NCBI GenBank assembly: GCA_020310875.1 | Contig: CM035428.1 | Location: forward strand, 104,706,661 to 104,770,660 | From: Ceratopteris richardii | Lineage: Eukaryota > Streptophyta > Polypodiopsida > Polypodiales > Pteridaceae | Direction: 5' to 3' | DNA length: 64,000 bases | Shown here: positions 10,610 through 21,101 of the stretch, piece after piece | Layout of the letters: each line of letters begins with the position of its first letter | How positions within the stretch are numbered: position 1 is the stretch's first letter | The notes under the pieces: model-generated | What the model saw: only the letters and a program-made list of their open reading frames with translations | Database searches by the model: none | Told to the model about the DNA's origin: nothing | Position numbers and translations under genes: made by a program

Positions 10610-11046
10610 CACGATTCTGTGGAGAGAATCGTGTTTTTCATGATTCTGTGGAAATAATCGTGTTTTTTCACGATTCTGTGATGAGAATCATGTTTTTCAC
10701 GATTATGTGATGAGAATCGTGTTTTCCACAATTCTATGGTGGGAATCGTGTTTTTCATGATTCTATGGTGGGAATCGTGTTTTTCACGATTCTGTGGAAA
10801 GAATCATGTTTTTCACGATTCTGTGATGGGAATCCTGTTTTTCACGATTCTGTGATGAGAATCGTGTTTTTTCACGATTATGTGATGAGAATCGTGTTTT
10901 TCACGATTCTGTGATGGGAATCATGTTTTTTACGATTCTGTGATGAGAATCGTGTTTCTCACGATTCTGTGATGAGAATCGTGTTTTTCACGATTCTGTG
11001 ATGAGAATCCTGTTTTTCACGATTCTGTGATGAGAATCGTGTTTTT
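10610..11046 (-). repeat. Array of about 15 tandem 29-bp hairpin units in the R1 leader
   Basis: Plus strand: 15 imperfect units, each CACGATTC, then an 8-base centre such as TGTGATGA, then GAATCGTG, and a T4-T6 spacer. The two arms are inverse complements, so each unit can form an 8-bp stem with an 8-base loop in the sense (minus) RNA, separated by short A runs. Variants (CATGATTC, GAATCATG) often keep G-U pairing. The array stops about 10 nt before the gag ATG. Not CRISPR: there are no unique spacers. Confidence 0.92.
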
Positions 11047-12821
11047 CACGATTTTGTTCCCAGACAATCGTGATTGCTCACAATTGTTAGAAAACACGGT
11101 TTTCTTATGAAAATTGTGCTCTGGGAATCGCGATTTTGTGTTTTGTTTCAGAGAATCGCGATTTTGTATTTGACTACAGAATTGCGATTCTGTGCAGATT
11201 TTGAAATTTTTGAAGTTCTTGTTTTTTAAGTTTTTATTTCTTCAATAGAATCGCTTTATTAAACTTTTAACATGCAATAAAAGAGTTTAACAAAATTATT
11301 ATTTTTTCCACTGAAAACTCAAGAAATCAAAACATCGCGATTCCGTGTTTTTGGCTATTTTGTGTGTTTTTGTGCTTTAAAAATTTGAAGGAATGCAAAA
11401 AATGTATTGCAAATTGCTTACCTTGCTTGCTTGATACAGAAATCTCCAAAAACTTGTGGTTGCAGACAATCGCGATTCAGTTCCACTCTCACTTTCTCTC
11501 TTCCTCACTCAAATGAGTTTTCTTCTGAGATTCCTGGGTTTTATAGATTTCACACAATCGCGATTTTGTGCAATTTCCTCAGAATTTTCACTTTTTACTT
11601 ATACAATTTTTATTCTTCAACAATTTTATGGTTTTATTCCTAACTTTTCATCACTAGTCACTCCCTTTATCCCACTGGTGAAAATCGCAATTCTGTACTT
11701 AATTTCCACTTCATCCACTTGATGCTCAATCCTCACTGATTTTTTAAATTTTTTTTTTCTTCACTTACTCAACTTAGTGAAGCCTCTTACAATTACCCAC
11801 CTCAAAACCCAAATATGCACAAAAATTCAAATTTTTTCCTCTTACAGAGAATCACGATCCTGTGCAGAGAATCGTATTTTCTTGGACTTCTTGTTTTTTG
11901 CAATTTTGATTCTTCTTTCCTCTTAATCCTCTTCCAGATTCTTCACCAACTCCAAATCACTTGTCACCTGCAATTTTACATCATAAACAAAAATTAGCGA
12001 TCTTATGAAGAGAATCGTGTTTTTCTGAACCTCCAGTTTTTTTCAGTTTTTGACTTTTCTTTCCACTTGGTCCCCTTTACTCTTAGCAACAACACATCAG
12101 TCCAACTTCCTAAGGAAAAAAGAAATTTGTTTGAATATTTTAATGGATTTTATGAATTTTTTAGTATTTTGCCCTAAATTAAGGTAAACACTTCACTTAG
12201 GGTTTCTTGTTTAGTGATCTATTGATCCTGTGTTTCCTAATTGGTTATACTCCTTTATGCTTTGCTATCTAATCAATTCATGAGCAAAACTTCCCAAAGA
12301 AAAATGTGCTGAGAAGTGCAAATATCAATTCATGCAAAGATAAACTTAAACATTTTTCTTTTCAAGATGCAAATAAACTTTTTCTCAAGATTATTGCTTT
12401 ACCTTGTTTAACAAATGGATCTTATCTACTTGCATCTAGCTACTTTACTTGACTTTTCTCAATGCACTCATGTTATCTATCCCAAGATCAACAATTTTGC
12501 TTGATACTTGGTCAAAAAGCACTCTACAAATGCAAAGATAGACACATTTTACCTTATCTTTAGCTTTCTTGATTCAGTTTTTCACACACCTGCACTTTAC
12601 TCTCAAAAAATGATATGAGCAACTATCAATTTGCAAGAATTTCATCACTTCTTATTCTCAAAAGATTATCGATTGCTTTCTTTTCCCAAAAGACAAACAA
12701 AGAAACCTACCTTTTCATGTTCCCAATTCTTGATTAAAGAGTATTACCTTTTTAATGTGTCCAATACCATCAACAATAGAAGATCCAGCAAGGTCCAACT
12801 TCAATGAAGCTTTTGCTTTAC
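11047..12821 (-). other. R1 5' leader outside the array (noncoding)
   Basis: No supported gene. Scattered copies of the array core (AATCGCGATT, AATCGTGATT, AATCACGATC) continue to about 12010, roughly every 100-200 bp, so the array looks like the dense end of a wider repeat field. Near the PBS end, the sense strand reads AAAAAG then GTAATA at about 12743-12752, a possible splice donor about 75 nt after the PBS. Closely overlapping short ORFs here look like chance. Confidence 0.6.
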
Positions 12822-12839
12822 TCCTCGGCAACAGCGCCA
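12822..12839 (-). other. R1 primer-binding site, tRNA-Asp type
   Basis: Plus strand TCCTCGGCAACAGCGCCA matches the 3' end of plant tRNA-Asp (TCCCCGGCAACGGCGCCA) at 16 of 18 bases. It lies 5 nt from the LTR edge, as expected, and fixes the element as minus-oriented. Confidence 0.85.
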
Positions 12840-12844
12840 AAAAA

Positions 12845-13401
12845 TGTTTGTTGTTAACCTTTGGAGTTGTCCTCTCCAATCTGTAACCTTCAGACGAGAC
12901 AATCGTGATTCTGTGGAAACTGACGATTTTCATCTCCAGCACTATTCTTCAGCAATTTCTCACTCAACACATCATGAAACAACTCTCTTCATACACATTC
13001 ATCAGAAATACAAAATAGAAGCTTGCAAATTCCATGGATACACATAGCATAGACTCAACAAATCAAAGAAATTCACACAAAAGGAAGAATCACGATTTTC
13101 TGCAGAAAACTCTTCTCATTACTTGGATAGCATCAAATACAATTAACCAACCCTCTCAAAATAGAGGAAATTATCTTTTATACATTTTCAAGTGTCCTTT
13201 TTCACACTTGAATTTTGGTCCTTTTCCTTTTTAACCTAAAAATATGCTACCTAGGAGTTTCCAAAAATTCTATAAAAATTACATATGATTCTAATTTACA
13301 TGAAAAAGACTCTTCCTCATTTTTACATTATTTGCATAAATATTTCTACAATTCTTTATCATTTTACAAATATTTCTCTTCAAAAAATGATTCTTCTAAC
13401 A
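12845..13401 (-). repeat. R1 5' LTR (557 bp)
   Basis: Bounded on the plus strand by TGTTTGTTGT... and ...TTCTTCTAACA, so the minus strand starts TGTTAGAAG and ends CAAACA. The inner edge is set by the PBS; the outer edge by the point where sequence homologous to R7 gag begins. It holds two copies of the ATCGTGATT/ATCACGATT motif also seen in the leader. The partner 3' LTR lies outside the window, so the exact outer edge rests on the junction alone. Confidence 0.8.
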
Positions 13402-13406
13402 GAAGC
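13402..13406. other. Presumed target-site duplication of R1 (GAAGC)
   Basis: First five bases of R2 after the R1 LTR. They match the R7 codon context at the same gag position (GAAGCAAAG). The left copy must lie outside the window, so this is a prediction. Confidence 0.5.
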
Positions 13407-14130
13407 TAAGTCTACGTGTATGCAAGCACCCACTGTCATGGTAAGAAATGAAGATTCAGTCATACCTAGGAACACAGAGGTAGTGAAAAATACTAAAGTG
13501 AAGTGCAACCTCACTTTAGAAGAGCTCCTCAAAGTTAGGACAGAACTGTGGAAACATGTAGCCAAACAAGTACTAGAGATAGCTAAACCGCGTTCCTAGG
13601 TAGGTTCTCATAGAACAGTGCCAGAAATTCCTCTAGACAAGATAGGAGATATGAGTGAAGGAGAAGAAGGAAAGACCTATCTTCCCATCACTCATCAAGG
13701 ATACACAACCAAGGCAATTCTCGACTTAGGTGTTGGAGTTGCAATTGCTACCACTTCCCTATGGAAGCGTTGGGGCAAGCCAGCACTTAGGCCAACGAGA
13801 ATGAAATTGCAGATGACTGATGGTCACATAGAAAGACCCTTAGGCTTGCTAGAAGGAATAACTCTCACTACATGTGGTGTAGAGTTTGAGCACACATTTG
13901 CTATCTGTGACTTTAGCAAGAGTCATGCCTATGAGATGATTTTGGGAAGACCATTCATGCGACAGTTGCAAGTGGTACAGGATTGGGGAACCAATTTTTT
14001 GTACTTGCAACACTTGGGTGTCATGACCAAAGTGAATCTCAAAGATTACTCTCATAGAGATGTCCCTCCTATCCAGTGGAATCCCATCCATAGAGCCAAA
14101 GATGATATCGGGATCCTCATGGATGCATGA
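13402..14130 (+). pseudogene. R2 Gag-PR1 linker and PR1 (active-site Ser lost)
   Basis: Frame from 13402 with a TAG at 13597-13599 where R7 has CAG. The text matches R7: MVRNEDSVIPRNTEV, LEELLKVR, VPEIPLDKIG, then PR1. The catalytic triplet that reads DSG in R7 reads D-L-G here (TCA to TTA), so the protease would probably be inactive. IILGRPF-type closing motif MILGRPFMRQL is kept. A frameshift near 14100 moves the reading frame into the next block. The protein would have cleaved Gag-Pol. Clear pseudogene. Confidence 0.88.
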
Positions 14131-15790
14131 AGACACCCACTTATGGATGTGCAAAGTGGCAGTAGAAGAAGTGAAGAGAGAAAAAGCCAGAGAGGTAGGT
14201 GGGAAGGAAACACATAGATCAACTGAAGACCCAGCCTATGCACCTGTAGTATTTCCTGACAAAGAATTTGAGCCTCACGGCTGGGCAGAAATTTTAGCAA
14301 CAATGGATGTAGCCATCAATGAGGAACAATGGAAACCCCACTGTGATGAGGATGGCTATGACATTTCAGTCTTCTCAATAGAACCAATCATGGGAGATGC
14401 AGTTTTAGAAGAATGCGAACCTAGCCCTGATGCGTTTGAGGATGCAAGTGACTCCAATCTAGATTCAATCATCATGGACCCACCCTTTGCATCAGATGAG
14501 GAATACTTCTATGAGGTAGAAGCTCACCCTCAGAGACACGCAGAAATCACAAATGATGTAAGATTAACCACACAAGTAACCACCAAGAGTGAGCACAAGA
14601 AAAGGAAGAAGAGAGAAGTCACACCAGAAGAGGAAGAATCTTTGTTTGAGGTCCCTGAAAACTTTAAGAAGTATGAAATAGATGATAGGAGAGTCATGAT
14701 GAGAATGCCGAAACGTGAGGCCCAATCAGGAGAGGCCTATGATAACAAAGAAACCACCAAGAAAATAGTTGTACCCATAGAAGAAGGAGAGGAGAGATGT
14801 ACTTACATAGGACATGACCTGACAGAAGAAGAAGAACAAGAGTTGATAGCCTTGCTAAGAGAATACAGAGATGTATTCGCTTGGAGTTATAAGGATTTAA
14901 AAGGTGTAGACCCGGACATATGCTCACACATAATTCCCATGACCTCAGATGCGAAACCCTCTAAGCAAAAGCCATACACATATAATGATAATTATGCTGC
15001 TAAGATCAAAGAGGAGATAGATAGGCTGGTAGAAGCTGGATTCATCTATGAAATTGAGCACACTAAGTGGGTATCCCCCATTGTAGTTGTGCCCAAGAAG
15101 AATGGAAAGTTACGTGTGTGCATTAACGTGAAGAAGGTTAATGCAGCCACCATTTGAGATAACTATCCACTTCCTATCACGGAACATCTCTTAGAAAGAG
15201 TAGCAGGCAAGGAAGTATACAGCTTCCTTGATGGGTTTTATAGCTACAATCAAGTGGCCATTGCCCCAAAAGATCAGCATAAGACAACTTTTGCCACAGA
15301 ATGGGGCATATTTGCCTTTAGGGTAATGCCATTTGGGCTTACCAATGCTCCTGCAACCTTCCAAAGATTGATGTGCCACGTGTTTAAAGAGTTCTTGAGG
15401 AAGAATTTGGAAGTCTATGTTGATGACCTCTATGCTCATTCCAACATTAGATAGACACATATACCTGAACTCAAGAAAATCTTTGACAAATGTAGAGAAT
15501 ATCAAGTCTGCCTGAACCCAGAAAAGTGTGTTTTCATGGTCAGGCAAGGCAAGATTCTAGGACACATAGTGTCAAAGAATGGCATATCCACGGATGAGGA
15601 AAACGTTAGAGCTATTGCAGAGTTACCTAGGCCAAAGAATGTCAAGGAAGTACAAGCTTTCATGGGGCATTGTGGTTATTACCGACGCTTTATACACATG
15701 TACGCCATCATTGCAAAGCCTCTGTACGGCCTTTTGACCAATTTTGAGTGGACTGATGAATGTGAGAACTCCTTCAATGAGCTTAAATGA
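14131..15790 (+). pseudogene. R2 PR1-RT linker and reverse transcriptase (stops)
   Basis: Frame opened at about 14060 runs through an acidic linker (EPHGWAEILATMDVA) into RT: SPIVVVPKKNGKLRVC, then TGA at 15155-15157 in place of R7 CGA, YNQVAIAP, FGLTNAPATFQRLM, EVYVDDLYAHS, then TAG at 15452-15454 in place of a Gln codon. It continues through LGHIVSKNGIST and ends at TGA 15788-15790 (CGA in the consensus). FSGYNQ has become FYSYNQ. All RT motifs are otherwise recognisable. Each stop is a C-to-T change relative to R7. Nonfunctional as it stands. Confidence 0.9.
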
Positions 15791-17503
15791 CGATTATGTT
15801 CAGCAGCAATCCTGACTACACCAGATTGGAATAAACCCTTTCATGTTCATGTAGATGCATCCAATTATGCTATTGGATGTGTGTTAGCACAACCTACTGG
15901 TGAAGGTAATATGGATCTTCCAATTGCCTATGCTAGTAGATAGCTAAATGCAGCTAAACGGAATTATACCACTACTGAGAGAGAAGGATTAGGCATGCTA
16001 TATGCGGTTAAGAAGTTTAGACACTATTTGCTTGCAAATAAGTTTAAATTTTTTACTAGCCATCAAGCACTGTTGTACTTGGTGAACAAGCCATGCAATA
16101 CAAGCATATTGGTGAGATGGTTCCTCTTGCTAATGGAATATGACTTTGAGGTTGTGGTGAGGAAAGGAAAAACTCATTTGAGAGCAGACCATCTCTCTAG
16201 GCTCACATCTAGAGAAGCCCCACAAGGAGTATCAAATGACCTTCCGGATGCTTACTTGTTTAATTTGGAAGTTGTACCTCAGTGGGCTAAGCCATTAGTG
16301 CCAGTATTGACATACGGGCCTAACCACCCAGTCGTAAACACTCAAGATAGGGAGGTAGTAAAAGCCCAGAAGTACCATATCATGGCAGGAAGTATGTACA
16401 AACAGACAGATCAAGGGATATTGGCTTGTTGTGTGGAAGAGGATGAGTACACAAAATGGTTGCAATTTGCACATGTAGGTGCATTAGAGCAACACTACTC
16501 AAAGCAACAAACCCTACAAACACTAAGGAGAATCGGAGTGCATTGGCTGACTATGGAAGCTGATGTCCATAAATTGCGCAAGGAGTGCCCGATTTGTTGC
16601 ACTAAACCACCTGTGGAGCATGCCACTCTCTATCAAGTGTCCATAGTGCCAAATTGGAGTGAACCACTAGTAGCCTTCTTGAGGACAAAAACATTCCCTC
16701 AAGATATGACCCTGACAAGGCAAAGAAGTTTAGAACAAGAAGCCCTAGATTACTCACTTATTGGTGATAATTTATACAAGCGTGGTAAAGATGGTTACCT
16801 GAGACTATGTGTCCATGAGAGTGAATATCTCAAGATATTGGAAACTGCTCACCAAGGTGTAGCAGGAGGACACTTTGGACAAGACCGGGTGATCAAAGCA
16901 ATCCTATTTGCAGGCTTGTGGTGGCCAACCCTTCACATGGATGCACATACCTATGTGAAGAGGTGTGATGTCTGTCAGCAAACTCAGTATCCTATACGTA
17001 AAGATGAGATGCCACTGAAACCTATGATGGGTGGACGTGCATTCTCTAAGTGGGGAATAGAATTTGTAGGTCCTATTAATCCCCGAGCTAAGGGTTCACA
17101 TGCAAAATATATCATTGTGGCCACTGACTATCTAACCAAGTGGGTAGAAGTGAAAGACACAATGAAGAATGATGCTCAGACGACTGCTAAGTTCTTACTT
17201 GAGAATGTGTTCACTAGATACGGGCTACCTATAGAGTAAGTGATAGAGGGACTCACTTCTTGAATGAAGTTATTGAAAATCTACTCCAAGAATTCTTGGT
17301 TATACACAAGAAGTCTGCCCCCTATCACCCACAAGCTAACGGGTAAGCGGAAAGCACAAATAAGATTCTATGCAATGTGCTCACTAGATTAGTGAATAAT
17401 AAACGCTCTGATTGGGACAAACAGCTACACCATGCTGTTTGGGCATATAGAGTTGCCTATAAAATGGTACTCCAAGCCACTCCCTTTCATATGGTGTTTG
17501 CAG
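15791..17503 (+). pseudogene. R2 RNase H and integrase (truncated, stops)
   Basis: RNase H: HVDASNYAIGC, then TAG at 15941-15943 (Gln in R7), TTEREGLGM, FTSHQALLYL (the D of the R7 TDHQ motif is S here, so a catalytic Asp is lost) and RADHLSR. Both HHCC modules follow: AHVGALEQH...CPIC (about 16470-16600) and AHQGVAGGH...CDVC (about 16846-16980), each H-X6-H-X30-C-X2-C. The core starts GIEFVGPI. A 4-5 base deletion near 17236-17241 shifts frame before SDRG, TAA at 17344-17346 replaces a Gln codon, and the core is cut after ATPFHMVF by the large deletion. Confidence 0.9.
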
Positions 17504-20109
17504 CCCTCATGAACCAAATCCTTGAAGAGGAAGGTGTGGATGAGCAATACAGAGCAACCCTTGACATGATCGCTGATGCATTAGGGGTACCTGAGACAGT
17601 ACATACCACCCTCGCACACTCGCGAAGATATGAGTGAAGATACGGCAGACGTCCCCCTCGACCAGGGAAACAAATGAATGTATTGGTATCAGAACCACAG
17701 GGCACCACATCCACGACCACGGGCACAACTCATACCATTCATGACACTGAGGAAGCCCATACCTCAAGTGCACCCCATTCACCCCCTTTACCACCCTCCC
17801 CCCCAACTCCACCACCTTCACCTCCTCCACCGTTGTCACTGCCACTGTCACAGTCTCAGATTCCACTTCCCATATCGAAGCACAGAATGTTACTCCACCC
17901 TCACAATCCGCACAACCTGACACCAACACGATTGTGTTTACTACCATTGACACTGTAATTCTAACCGTAGCTACCGAAAACCCCATTCCCCCTATCACAC
18001 TTTCTGGTGGTTTATATTCACAACTACACACACCACTTTACACCTTCACAACCATCACCACACCGACGATTCCTATGTACACCATCACTCCCACGACCGC
18101 ATCCACATATGACTTCATGGACATATCACCCACTTCCGCACCTCTCCCTCCCCCTATATTCCCACAATCTCCCATTCCCCTGCCACCCACTTCACCTTTC
18201 TCAAGCACAGCATACACACTCCCCTTCCCATTTCCCTACCCTCCTACATTCAACACCCTCCCTGCATCTGCTCTTGTTAATAATGTATTTAATACTTTGT
18301 ACCATTGCATGTCTCAATTACAACAGCATTACCAGCACCTAGATGCTCAGCATATGAATATGTTCCGAACCCATGAAACCTTACAAGAAAGATTCATAAA
18401 CTTGGAGAAGGAAAAGTGGCTACTACAACAACAATATGACACCTTGCAGGCACAACATAATCAGTTAGTTGCCAATCCACCCCAATCAGATATTGAAGAA
18501 AAACAACAGCTCGACGAAATGCTACACGCCTAGATAACCGACAACATCAAACTTCGGCGTAACCTCGCATTACTCAGAAAACATATGTCCGCAACACTTG
18601 AAGAAAATGAAAGACTGCAGAAACAGAATGAAGAAAACCTAGAAGCAGCAATGGAGGGATCACCGCAGGAAATCGACCCAGAGAACTTCAAGGCCATTCC
18701 ATCAGAAAATATGCAAATCATGTTGGAAACACATGCCGATCTCCTGGAAGCACACGCTGCCCTAGAAAAAGAGTGGGATGACCTACTAAAGCAACTAGCA
18801 GCTCAGCAAGAGCCCCCAAAGGAAGTCACAGCCACAACAGACATAGCTAAAGAGGTCAAAGAACTCAAAGCACAACTGGAAGAACTACAAAATAAATTTC
18901 TTCAATATGAGTGTCAACCCTCTCCCCTCGTGGAACTAGAGCCTGAGGACTTAGTGCCAATTGAAGTGGAGGAGACTTTTGAAGACCCATACGTTCCCAT
19001 GTCTGCACCCAGGGGTAAGTAAACAGAAGAAGGAATGGACACAATTGAGATTGAATCTCCTGAATGGATGCAAAGGTTAGAGAAGGTTGCTGCAACCCAT
19101 GATGAGAGAGTTGCAATACAAATACAGTCTATGTCCCAATTGGAAGAAGTCATCATAAAATCAGATTACTTCAGAAACCTCTCACACCATCGGTGGATTG
19201 GTACGTCCGATGATTTGTATGTTCCATTCTGCGTACTAATGGCAGATTATAATGCTGAAATAAAGCAATGCACAACAAAAGAACCAACCTCGGCAACCCC
19301 GTTTGCACCAGATGACATTCCTGCAAGCGCCATGCACGGGAATATATTTCAACCTACCTGGAGGATACGTCTGCTTGAAACATACCCTGAGATGGTATGC
19401 ACGTGGAATAACATGCCTCTATATATCAAGTATAACCCATGCTACTGCCCTGTCTTTCGATGAAGATCATGGCCAGAATACACTAAAATAGTTTTGATAG
19501 TTAAAGGATGTGAAAAGTGGCTCAACTACGTATACTTGGCCCCCCCTTGAGGCCAACCCACAGTCGGCTACATGATTTCCACTATCCGACATTGGGCAAT
19601 CAGGTTAAAAAATGTACCAGATATCATGGCACAAATGTGCCTCAAAATCTTTGAGTTAATGCTGATTACATTCAGGACCTTTAGAAATGTCAAACAACCT
19701 CACCTTTTGGCTCTCGGATTCAATGAAGGCAACCAGGATTTCGCCTACGACATGAGCACAACACCACCCATCAACGTTGTCTATGCGTGGCATGCTCGTA
19801 TCAAGTATCTACTAGCCTGCTTCAAGCAAACATTTGAGGAAATGTTTATCACAGGGTTCTGGGAATATGATTCTGAGATATTCATACCCAAACCATCTCA
19901 CCTCTTACAGCTATTTGTGGTTGAACAAGCTCTACACTCAGAACAGCTACGCATGCCACATCCGGAGGTATCGAGGCCAGTAGACTGGGATGCCCTACTC
20001 ACTGATTTGGCCAAAGGGCTGAGAATAGCAGAACATCACTTAGCCACAGATGTCGTGGAGTATTACATCCAACGGTCCACACAACAAGGGTCTGTCAGAG
20101 ACGAGAGAC
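17504..20109 (+). pseudogene. R2 downstream ORF, central and C-terminal parts, fused to integrase
   Basis: Starts mid-gene at LMNQILEEEGVDEQ (R7: LMNQLLAEEGVDEM) in frame with the integrase remnant. Then a Thr/Pro/Ser-rich stretch (17690-18290), coiled coil (LRRNLALLRKHMSATLEEN, about 18550-18615), SHHRWIGTSDD, CSF-like IKYNPCYCPVF, and the C-terminal domain MISTIRHW, YAWHARIKYL and ACFKQTFEEMFITGFWEYD. Stops at 17635, 18531, 19020, 19461 and 19548 and one frameshift near 17900 break it; several are CGA-to-TGA. The frame reaches the polypurine tract and ends shortly inside the LTR. Function unknown; the C-terminal domain is the best conserved part among R2, R3 and R7. Confidence 0.8.
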
Positions 20110-20125
20110 GCGAGAGAGGGGGGAG
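20109..20125 (+). other. R2 polypurine tract
   Basis: Sequence CGCGAGAGAGGGGGGAG directly before the LTR start TGTTGG. It is the plus-strand primer site expected at this position and matches the G-rich tracts of R3 and R7. Confidence 0.85.
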
Positions 20126-20843
20126 TGTTGGAAGTGGTTAGGGCGGTCAAGGACTTACTAGACAAGGGAGCCAACGTGAAGGGCCAAGCAGGCAAAGCAG
20201 TCAAAGAAGATCAGGCAAGTAGGCCATCATTTTTCATGAAGCTGAAGGTCAAGGACAAATCATACGAGCACATCAAAGAGGTGGACACACAAGAAGAAGG
20301 AGCAAGTAGGGAGCTCCAGGAAGTGTATGTCAAATTGTTAGAAGAAATCCCTACAAAAATAGTGATTTTCATCACTAAAAGCCATTGTAAATACCATTTC
20401 ATATTTTTGTAGCTCCATTTTGTGAAAGCCAAGGAGTCCTTGAGCTTGAGGAGCTTTAGAAGCACCTACCTATCAATTTTCACATTTTTTAGACTCCGTT
20501 TGAGCCCCCAAATAGGCCCTAGAACCTAATTTTTAACTAGGCCGAACACTAGGTCTGGACAGGGCCAAAGCTAGTCAAAAACTATAAAAAGAGCTAGAGA
20601 GCTCATTTTTGAGGTTAGCTTGTTGTAGAATTGAACTTTTAAGAGCACTTTTGAAGTAATCCAAAGAACTCCATTGTCTTCCTCTTTGTCTTGCCGTGTG
20701 TGGGCGTGTGTGTGTGTATGTGTGTGCATGTTAGTGTGCTTCGCACTCACACACTTGTGCCATCACTTGTTCGAGGTCTTCATACCATCTTCACATCTTC
20801 CCGTATTGACATTAAAGGAGGTGCTACTCATCACTGAGCTACA
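20126..20843 (+). repeat. LTR shared by R2 (as 3' LTR) and R3 (as 5' LTR), 718 bp
   Basis: Begins TGTTGGAAGTGG after the R2 polypurine tract and ends GAGCTACA before an 8-nt spacer and a tRNA-Asp PBS. Having a polypurine tract on one side and a PBS on the other, it serves both elements. It aligns along its length with the LTRs at 25314, 36473, 38015 and 54311, including the TATA region, a (GT)n-rich stretch (20698-20730) and the conserved end CATCACTGAGCTACA. Confidence 0.92.
20583..20590 (+). promoter_or_regulatory. LTR TATA box
   Basis: TATAAAAA within AAAACTATAAAAAGAGC, found at the same place in every LTR of this family. Transcription would start some 25-35 nt downstream, defining U3/R. 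No start-site data. Confidence 0.6.
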
Positions 20844-20851
20844 CCAAATTT

Positions 20852-20869
20852 TGGTGTCGTTGCCAGGGA
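20852..20869 (+). other. R3 primer-binding site, decayed tRNA-Asp type
   Basis: TGGTGTCGTTGCCAGGGA matches the tRNA-Asp complement TGGCGCCGTTGCCGGGGA at 15 of 18. All three changes are C-to-T or G-to-A transitions, two of them at CpG. It lies 8 nt after the LTR, as in R7. Confidence 0.82.
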
Positions 20870-20913
20870 CAAAGCCACCTGATCCCATTGTAAAGCCTGA
20901 TCCCATTGTAAAA
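20870..20913 (+). other. R3 deletion junction with an 18-bp tandem duplication
   Basis: Right after the PBS the sequence switches to the end of the polyprotein ORF (AAGCCACCTGATCCC, R7 KPPDP). The unit CCTGATCCCATTGTAAA(G/A) occurs twice, at 20878-20895 and 20896-20913, directly at the scar. A repeat at the breakpoint suggests template switching or end joining. Confidence 0.75.
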
Positions 20914-21101
20914 CGACCTCCACTTATTAACTGTGTCCACACTGCACCGCACCATCCCAATTAGCACATAGGAACCCTGCATCTGCTAACCACATTCCAC
21001 ACTCAAATCCACGCGAGTACTAACTAACCGACTAATTGCATCACAATTCATCAAGTTAATGTTGTAACGGGGACATAGTGTCATTTTGTGTCCATTGCAA
21101 T

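Larger units (their letters stand above)
1..13401 (-). mobile_element. R1: Ty3/gypsy LTR retrotransposon, truncated by the left window edge
   Basis: A minus-strand Ty3 element. Reading leftward: 5' LTR (12845-13401), tRNA-Asp PBS (12822-12839), a 2.2-kb leader ending in a hairpin array, gag (from 10599), PR1, RT, RNase H, integrase with two HHCC modules, PR2 (about 3300-3665), a spacer, and a downstream ORF (2268 to about 98). Its 3' LTR must lie left of base 1. The 5' LTR abuts sequence that matches R7 gag codon for codon (GAAGC...), so R1 inserted into R2 in opposite orientation. The coding frame has two or three stops and at least two frameshifts, so this copy is decayed. Protein sequence is clearly diverged from R7, so R1 is a separate family of the same superfamily. 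Confidence 0.93.
13402..20843 (+). mobile_element. R2: decayed Ty3/gypsy copy, R7 family, split by R1
   Basis: Starts abruptly inside the gag-PR1 linker where R1 inserted; its 5' LTR, leader and most of gag must be left of R1. It holds PR1, RT, RNase H, both HHCC modules and most of the integrase core, then jumps at about 17503 from integrase (ATPFHMVF) straight into downstream-ORF sequence (LMNQILEEEGVDE). The jump removes the integrase C-terminus, PR2, the W-P-K tail and the N-terminal domain of the downstream ORF, about 3.4 kb by R7 coordinates (44580 to 41165). It ends with a polypurine tract and the LTR at 20126-20843. Confidence 0.9.

Noticed and set aside
10610..11046. CRISPR-like regular repeat array
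   Set aside because: Units are contiguous with only T-run separators and no unique spacers, in plant DNA within a retrotransposon leader.
11407..12000. Short plus-strand ORFs in the R1 leader
   Set aside because: Antisense to the element, low complexity, rich in Phe/Leu/Ile from T-rich sequence; no recognisable domain.
12822..12839. tRNA gene remnants at 12822, 20852, 37109 and 54285
   Set aside because: Only the 3' 18 bases of tRNA-Asp are matched, at fixed distance from LTR edges; these are primer-binding sites.
17678..18342. Overlapping Pro/His/Ser-rich ORFs on both strands
   Set aside because: Shadows of the low-complexity Thr/Pro tract of the R2 downstream ORF.
20674..20964. ORF across the LTR and PBS (VCVCVCMLVCF...)
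   Set aside because: Arises from the (GT)n stretch in the LTR; it recurs in every LTR copy only because the DNA is repeated.
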